NCBI GenBank assembly: GCA_002189105.1 | Contig: NIOB01000006.1 | Span: 434,001-498,000 of the forward strand | From: Saccharibacillus soli | GTDB taxonomy: Bacteria > Bacillota > Bacilli > Paenibacillales > Paenibacillaceae | Length of the DNA stretch: 64,000 bases | Reading direction: 5' to 3' | In this document: positions 59,900 through 64,000 of the stretch, in pieces | How the letters are laid out: the number at the start of each line of letters is the position of its first letter | How positions within the stretch are numbered: position 1 is the first letter of the stretch | Made by a program: the position numbers and the translations under genes | Notes under the pieces: model-generated | Told to the model about the DNA's origin: nothing | The model's database searches: none | The model's input: the letters and a program-made list of their open reading frames with translations, nothing else

Positions 59900-61887
59900 A
59901 GCTGGTTGCTCTCCTCACTGATGGTAAAGTAGCGACCCTTCACGATTTTGGCGCTATCCATGGCTTGATCGAATTCGAGTGTGTAGCACTTGGCAGTAAT
60001 GTCTTTAAGAAGTTCATATTGTTCCTTGGAAACTTCGGAATCGGTCGTAAACATCAATACTTGATCGCCGCATCTAGGGATGAAATGTTGAATGAGAGCT
60101 CTCTTATGATCCTGATCCAGACGTCCCATCAAAGTATCGAATACAAATGGGAGTTTCCAGCCCGAGACTTTGAACATGGCCCAAATAACAGTCAGCATAA
60201 GCATTTCTTTTTCGCCTGCGGAAAGTCTTTCTTTGGTGATCAGATGTTGCTGGCGATTGTAGAGATGCAACTCAAAGGTCGAATGGTCGATATGAATGCG
60301 GTCGATGTATTCTTTTTTGCGGAAAAGAATATTGACCATCTTGGTCGCCTCATTTGCTACATCGTCCAACTTTTTGCGCCATTGCCGATCTCTGAATCGT
60401 TGACTGACCAGCAGCAACTTCTCCGTCATCACAAACGAATTCTCCGCTTTGTGATATTCACGAATTTTATCCGTTATCTTGTTTGCAGCAGTCGTATGAA
60501 GACGAATCGTTTCTGTAGATTCATGAATTTCTTTGTTGTATTGCTCGATCAGTAAGCGCAATTGCTCAACGCGTTTAGTCTTGGTTTCGATCTGTGCAAG
60601 GATTTCTCTGAATTCGCTGGACTGATCGTTGACTTCAATCGCTTTACGCAATCTTTGAGCTTCTATGAGCAATTCAGCGTTTCGATCATACAATTGGATA
60701 TATTGCTTAGGATCGATTTGCTCGATCTGCTTGAATAAGTTATGAATCTCGCTCCGTTGTGCGAACGAAGCTCGGTGAATTAATTGAATGTTCTCTGGCT
60801 GCATAATCTCTAAGATGCCTTTATGTAGCTGAGCAATATCAAGATTTACATTTGACTGTTGGAGCTGATGAACTAGCGCATTTAACTTCTCTATCTCTAG
60901 AGCGGAAGAGACATATTCAAAAGACTCGTTTTCCTTCTCCAAATCCAATTGCTTTACGACTTTGCTCAACAAATCTTTGGCAATATAGAAGGGAAGAAGA
61001 GAGTTGGTAAACGCACGAATTTGTTCGGTATTTGCTTTTCTCTCATTCTCAATTATATTGACTTGGCTGGCTAGTCGCTGACGTTCTTCGCGTTGCAAAC
61101 CGCCGTGTTCATCAAAGTCTTTCTTATGTTGCTTGATTTCATCGTTCAAATGAGTGATTTCGTCTTCGCTCAGAACGATCAGAGAAGCTTTTTCCTCGAC
61201 AATCGTTTGGAGCTCAGATATTTTGTTCATCAATTCCTGTTGATCGGCAATCTCTTTAGCCGCACTCGCATTCTTCTGAGCATATTGCATCCGGTAAGTT
61301 TGCAGATCTTTTTCCAAGTTCATGAACAAATCCAGATTGAATAGGATTTTACCGGACTCGCTCAAATACTCCGGGATCTTCTCGTCCGAGACGATCCGCG
61401 AAATATCCTCCCCGTCAAAAAGGCAAAGTTCAAACAAACGAGGAGGCATTTCTTCACGCAAGCGATTTTGAAAGTCGGACTTTTTTTGTGTATCCAGAGC
61501 TTGGCCGTTTTTGAAGACGTCAAAAGTCTCTTTAACTTTGTCGTTTTTCAAATGCCAACGACGTGTCAGGACATAGTCTACAGGTTCTAATTCTTCTGTA
61601 GCTTTGTATTCAAGAGTGATCTGAAAATCGTTCTCTCCGTTTTGAAGAGCCGCACGGTTCAACAGAGAGTGAATCTTTTTGAAATAAGGTTCGTTATCGT
61701 TCATGAATCCGTAAGCTAAAGAACCGAATAAAACAATACGTAAAGACTCTAAGATCGTTGTTTTACCTGCACCGTTTTTACCGCCGAGAAGAACGACGTT
61801 CTTATCCGCGCTTGTTCTAAAGTCGAAGCTATGATGCGGGCCGTGATAAGCACCTATATTGCGAAGCAAAAGCTTATTAATATGCAT
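59896..61887 (-). CDS. dndD: DNA sulfur modification protein DndD (SMC-like ATPase)
   Basis: A 663-residue SMC/Rad50-like ATPase that assists DNA opening or nicking during sulfur insertion. Walker A is GGKNGAGKTT (residues 35-44), the signature is LSAGEKEM near residue 550 and Walker B is FVFDTLMGRLD. Between them lie two long coiled coils. The N terminus MHINKLLLRNIGAY is standard. It follows dndC by 17 bases. Confidence 0.94.
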   Translation of the reverse strand: MHINKLLLRNIGAYHGPHHSFDFRTSADKNVVLLGGKNGAGKTTILESLRIVLFGSLAYGFMNDNEPYFKKIHSLLNRAALQNGENDFQITLEYKATEELEPVDYVLTRRWHLKNDKVKETFDVFKNGQALDTQKKSDFQNRLREEMPPRLFELCLFDGEDISRIVSDEKIPEYLSESGKILFNLDLFMNLEKDLQTYRMQYAQKNASAAKEIADQQELMNKISELQTIVEEKASLIVLSEDEITHLNDEIKQHKKDFDEHGGLQREERQRLASQVNIIENERKANTEQIRAFTNSLLPFYIAKDLLSKVVKQLDLEKENESFEYVSSALEIEKLNALVHQLQQSNVNLDIAQLHKGILEIMQPENIQLIHRASFAQRSEIHNLFKQIEQIDPKQYIQLYDRNAELLIEAQRLRKAIEVNDQSSEFREILAQIETKTKRVEQLRLLIEQYNKEIHESTETIRLHTTAANKITDKIREYHKAENSFVMTEKLLLVSQRFRDRQWRKKLDDVANEATKMVNILFRKKEYIDRIHIDHSTFELHLYNRQQHLITKERLSAGEKEMLMLTVIWAMFKVSGWKLPFVFDTLMGRLDQDHKRALIQHFIPRCGDQVLMFTTDSEVSKEQYELLKDITAKCYTLEFDQAMDSAKIVKGRYFTISEESNQL

Positions 61888-61904
61888 GAAGAGCTAATCC
61901 ACCT

Positions 61905-63395
61905 TTACAAATGCAAGAAGTCTTGCTTTAGAGTTTTATCGAATGCTTGGAACAGCCCGCGTCTTACTTTTACGCCGGAGTAATCTTTTTCCACCGAGAT
62001 CAGTTGCTTGAGTACGCTCAAGTTTACGCCTTCTTCTTGGCAAAGCGTCTCCAGATCGGTCAGTTGATCGTCTTTGAAGACAGGGCGGTCATTGTGATCC
62101 CAATCGTAGACCTCGCCAGTTTCTTCTTCGACAACCATCGGCAAACGATCTTCCCATTGTAGGTCGTCATGCCAGTATTTGCGGATGGCTTTCAATTCTT
62201 CAATAGTGATTAATTCGATCGTCGGATCATGCAGTTCACGAATTTGTTTTTGCGTACGCAGCAATTCTCTCAAGATTTCTTCGCGGGCTTTCAAGGTGAA
62301 AGGACCTACGCCCAGACGCTTAAACTCTTCGCCGTCTTGAATGACGATATCCAGTTCTTCGACTGTTGCTAGGTTGATGTTGTTCTCGTGCAAGTATTGT
62401 TTCAAGTTTTCTTTCAGGATGATTTCTCGGCCTTCAAGTTCATCGTTGAAAGGAAGAAGGTAGACTTCACCATTCATCCGTTGTTTCTGTCTCTTTGAGT
62501 GGTCTTCACGAATTTGAACAAGGAAGTTTCTGAAATCGTAGAGAGGACGCAACCAGTCTACACCATTATTGATAAATCCGCTCAGCGCTTTATCCTCGTT
62601 TACGACCGTGCATGTCCAGCAACCGAAACGGCTATTCCCGCAAGAGCCTGCGCTTTCTTTGACTTCTTTGTCTACGATCAGCGGACATTCGCTATTCGAG
62701 CTTTGGTAAAGTTCTAGCAGCTCATTGTTGTCGTCACCCCAAGGCGATTCGTATTGGAGCAAGAACTCCCATACGTCGTCCACGTCGAAAGATCGAATTG
62801 GCGCAAAAACAAAAGCATTTCTCAGAGTAGAATGGCGCATAAGCTTCTTGCCTTCGATCGTGTGCGATTGCATGACCGCTGCGCGCGTTGCGCTCTCCGA
62901 ATCGCGTACGCCGAGCAGCATAACGACTTCGCCGAACTGATCGACTTTATCCAAGATGAAACGGTTAGCCGGTTCAATCTTCAAACGGTCCGTACACCAT
63001 CTGAACTTTTGACGCGGAGTAGGGTAACCTTTGCCAATGATCGAAGCCCAGAACGTTTGCTCGACTTTAGGACGTACTTTTTGCGTTTCAAAAGGCAAGC
63101 CCAACTCCAGCGCTTTTGCTTGAATTCGTCCAAGTGTCCGCGTAATTTTGTCGATAATAAGAGGCGTTTCCACCTGAGTATCGGAAGAGATGACATAGAC
63201 TTTTTTATGCAATTGGGAAGGTTCCATCTCTTGAAGAGCCTGAAAGACGAGCTGAACGACAGCCGTCGAATCTTTACCGCCGCTGAATCCTACGACCCAA
63301 GGACGTTCGTCCATGAGATAAACTTCTTTTACGAGTTCTTTGGCTTCCGTAAATTTGGTGCCTGTATTGAATATGTTTAGTCCGAAATCAACCAT
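61905..63395 (-). CDS. dndC: DNA sulfur modification protein DndC
   Basis: A 496-residue PAPS-reductase-like enzyme that activates the DNA backbone and carries sulfur. The ATP PP-loop is SGGKDS (38-43). Cluster-binding Cys occur in the CGNSRFGCWTCTVV region and an upstream ECPLI. ATG 63395 is chosen for GGAGG 9 bases upstream; an in-frame upstream start at 63458 would lie inside dndB. It overlaps the dndB end by 8 bases. Confidence 0.94.
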   Translation of the reverse strand: MVDFGLNIFNTGTKFTEAKELVKEVYLMDERPWVVGFSGGKDSTAVVQLVFQALQEMEPSQLHKKVYVISSDTQVETPLIIDKITRTLGRIQAKALELGLPFETQKVRPKVEQTFWASIIGKGYPTPRQKFRWCTDRLKIEPANRFILDKVDQFGEVVMLLGVRDSESATRAAVMQSHTIEGKKLMRHSTLRNAFVFAPIRSFDVDDVWEFLLQYESPWGDDNNELLELYQSSNSECPLIVDKEVKESAGSCGNSRFGCWTCTVVNEDKALSGFINNGVDWLRPLYDFRNFLVQIREDHSKRQKQRMNGEVYLLPFNDELEGREIILKENLKQYLHENNINLATVEELDIVIQDGEEFKRLGVGPFTLKAREEILRELLRTQKQIRELHDPTIELITIEELKAIRKYWHDDLQWEDRLPMVVEEETGEVYDWDHNDRPVFKDDQLTDLETLCQEEGVNLSVLKQLISVEKDYSGVKVRRGLFQAFDKTLKQDFLHL

Positions 63396-64000
63396 TTTGA
63401 GAAGCCTCCTTGAACCGGTTCTCCATCTTCTGTTCTTGCTCTGTGAGAGGGAGCCCAATTTTCGTTTTGATTAGGTTAGCGGTTAGCTGCACCGTTTCGC
63501 CCGTTTTATTAATGCGTCCGGTGTTGCCGTAAGCCCGGCCTTGCCAGTCGGTTTTGTTTTCCCGATTCCAGTCGATACTCTTGAGGTTCTTAATGTAAGT
63601 TTGCCATTCGTCCGGGTGGTTGAGATATAAATAGTAACCTACGATGCCAAGCGCTTCTAAGAAGATTCCGTGCGCGACTACCGAATGCACTCTAAGCTCG
63701 CGCGGAGAGATCTTCTTTTTTAGAACGTCTTGCCACTCGGGAATCGAATGGCAAAGAAGCTTCCAGAATTCCGTGACGAATTCTTTTTCCTGCTCCGAGA
63801 CCATATCGCCTTTTCTTTTGTTGATAAGTTTGGATGTGGCATTGAAGATATGGTTGAGCGCGAACAGCTTAGGCGAATTTTTGGATAACGATACTTTCTC
63901 CCGATCCGTATAACGTTCCAACAAAGGAATATCGGCAATCAAGCTCTTGGTAATCAATGAGAGTTGATCCCGATGATCGTACAAGATTCCGATCGAAGAA
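63388..64000 (-). CDS. dndB: DNA sulfur modification protein DndB (5' part outside window)
   Basis: The C-terminal 203 residues of DndB; the frame is open to the last base, so the start lies beyond the window (the family is about 350 residues). Visible segments include SLSKNSPKLFALNHIFNATS, VHSVVAHGIFLEALG and YGNTGRINKTGETVQLTAN. DndB is a DGQHR-type protein that represses or tunes dnd expression. It heads the dndB-C-D-E-A unit as seen here. Confidence 0.88.
   Translation of the reverse strand, partial: SSIGILYDHRDQLSLITKSLIADIPLLERYTDREKVSLSKNSPKLFALNHIFNATSKLINKRKGDMVSEQEKEFVTEFWKLLCHSIPEWQDVLKKKISPRELRVHSVVAHGIFLEALGIVGYYLYLNHPDEWQTYIKNLKSIDWNRENKTDWQGRAYGNTGRINKTGETVQLTANLIKTKIGLPLTEQEQKMENRFKEASQNG

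Overview
The window reads as a piece of a Firmicutes chromosome of the Paenibacillaceae type (Paenibacillus or a close relative such as Saccharibacillus). The signs are strong AAGGAGG ribosome binding sites, frequent TTG and GTG starts, a YesM/YesN-type two-component pair, a WYL regulator, WG-repeat and copper-amine-oxidase-N-domain surface proteins, KapD-like exonucleases and CcpA-type cre boxes. Most of it is moderately GC-rich; the last 18 kb is clearly more AT-rich, and parts of that (46.5-47.2 kb and 55.8-58.3 kb) more AT-rich still, which fits an acquired defence island. No rRNA, ordinary tRNA, CRISPR array, transposase or integrase was found.

Left part (1-7.5 kb): after the 3' end of a nickel/peptide-type ABC ATPase comes an RNA-repair locus. 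Two tandem bacterial Y RNAs (the first with a complete, circularly permuted tRNA-like module) lie directly upstream of a Ro60/TROVE protein (rsr). Then follow, all in the same direction, the RNA ligase RtcB, an unknown 143-residue protein, an RNA 2'-phosphotransferase (Tpt1/KptA) with an extra insert, a TatD nuclease and a small P-loop kinase-like protein. Together these suggest sensing, end-healing, sealing and clean-up of damaged RNA.

Middle (7.5-46 kb): ordinary chromosomal genes. They include a DEDDh exonuclease with a BRCT domain, a two-gene OpuC-type osmolyte transporter, a secreted Cu/Zn superoxide dismutase, and a xylose-type sensing and uptake cluster (XylFII-like anchored sensor, LytS/YesM kinase, YesN regulator, two sugar-binding lipoproteins, ATPase, permease). 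Further right lie a chemoreceptor with a SigD-type promoter, a radical-SAM/SPASM-like protein with an odd cysteine motif, an AraC regulator divergent from a GH31 alpha-glycosidase, a KASIII-like protein lacking two of three catalytic residues, an aldo/keto reductase, a phosphodiester glycosidase, a WYL regulator and two KapD-like exonucleases. About 45.9-46.5 kb looks like decayed DNA at the island edge.

Right part (46.5-64 kb): a DNA phosphorothioation island. The restriction genes dptF, dptG and dptH run rightward. A GHKL (MORC/Hsp90-like) ATPase and a small HTH protein follow in the same direction, and the modification genes dndB (cut by the window end), dndC, dndD, dndE and dndA converge from the right. 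The Dnd proteins would replace a non-bridging phosphate oxygen with sulfur in self DNA, and DptFGH would act against unmodified DNA. The GHKL ATPase, the HTH protein and the unknown 208-residue protein upstream of dptF are not part of the textbook system and are the most interesting unknowns here.
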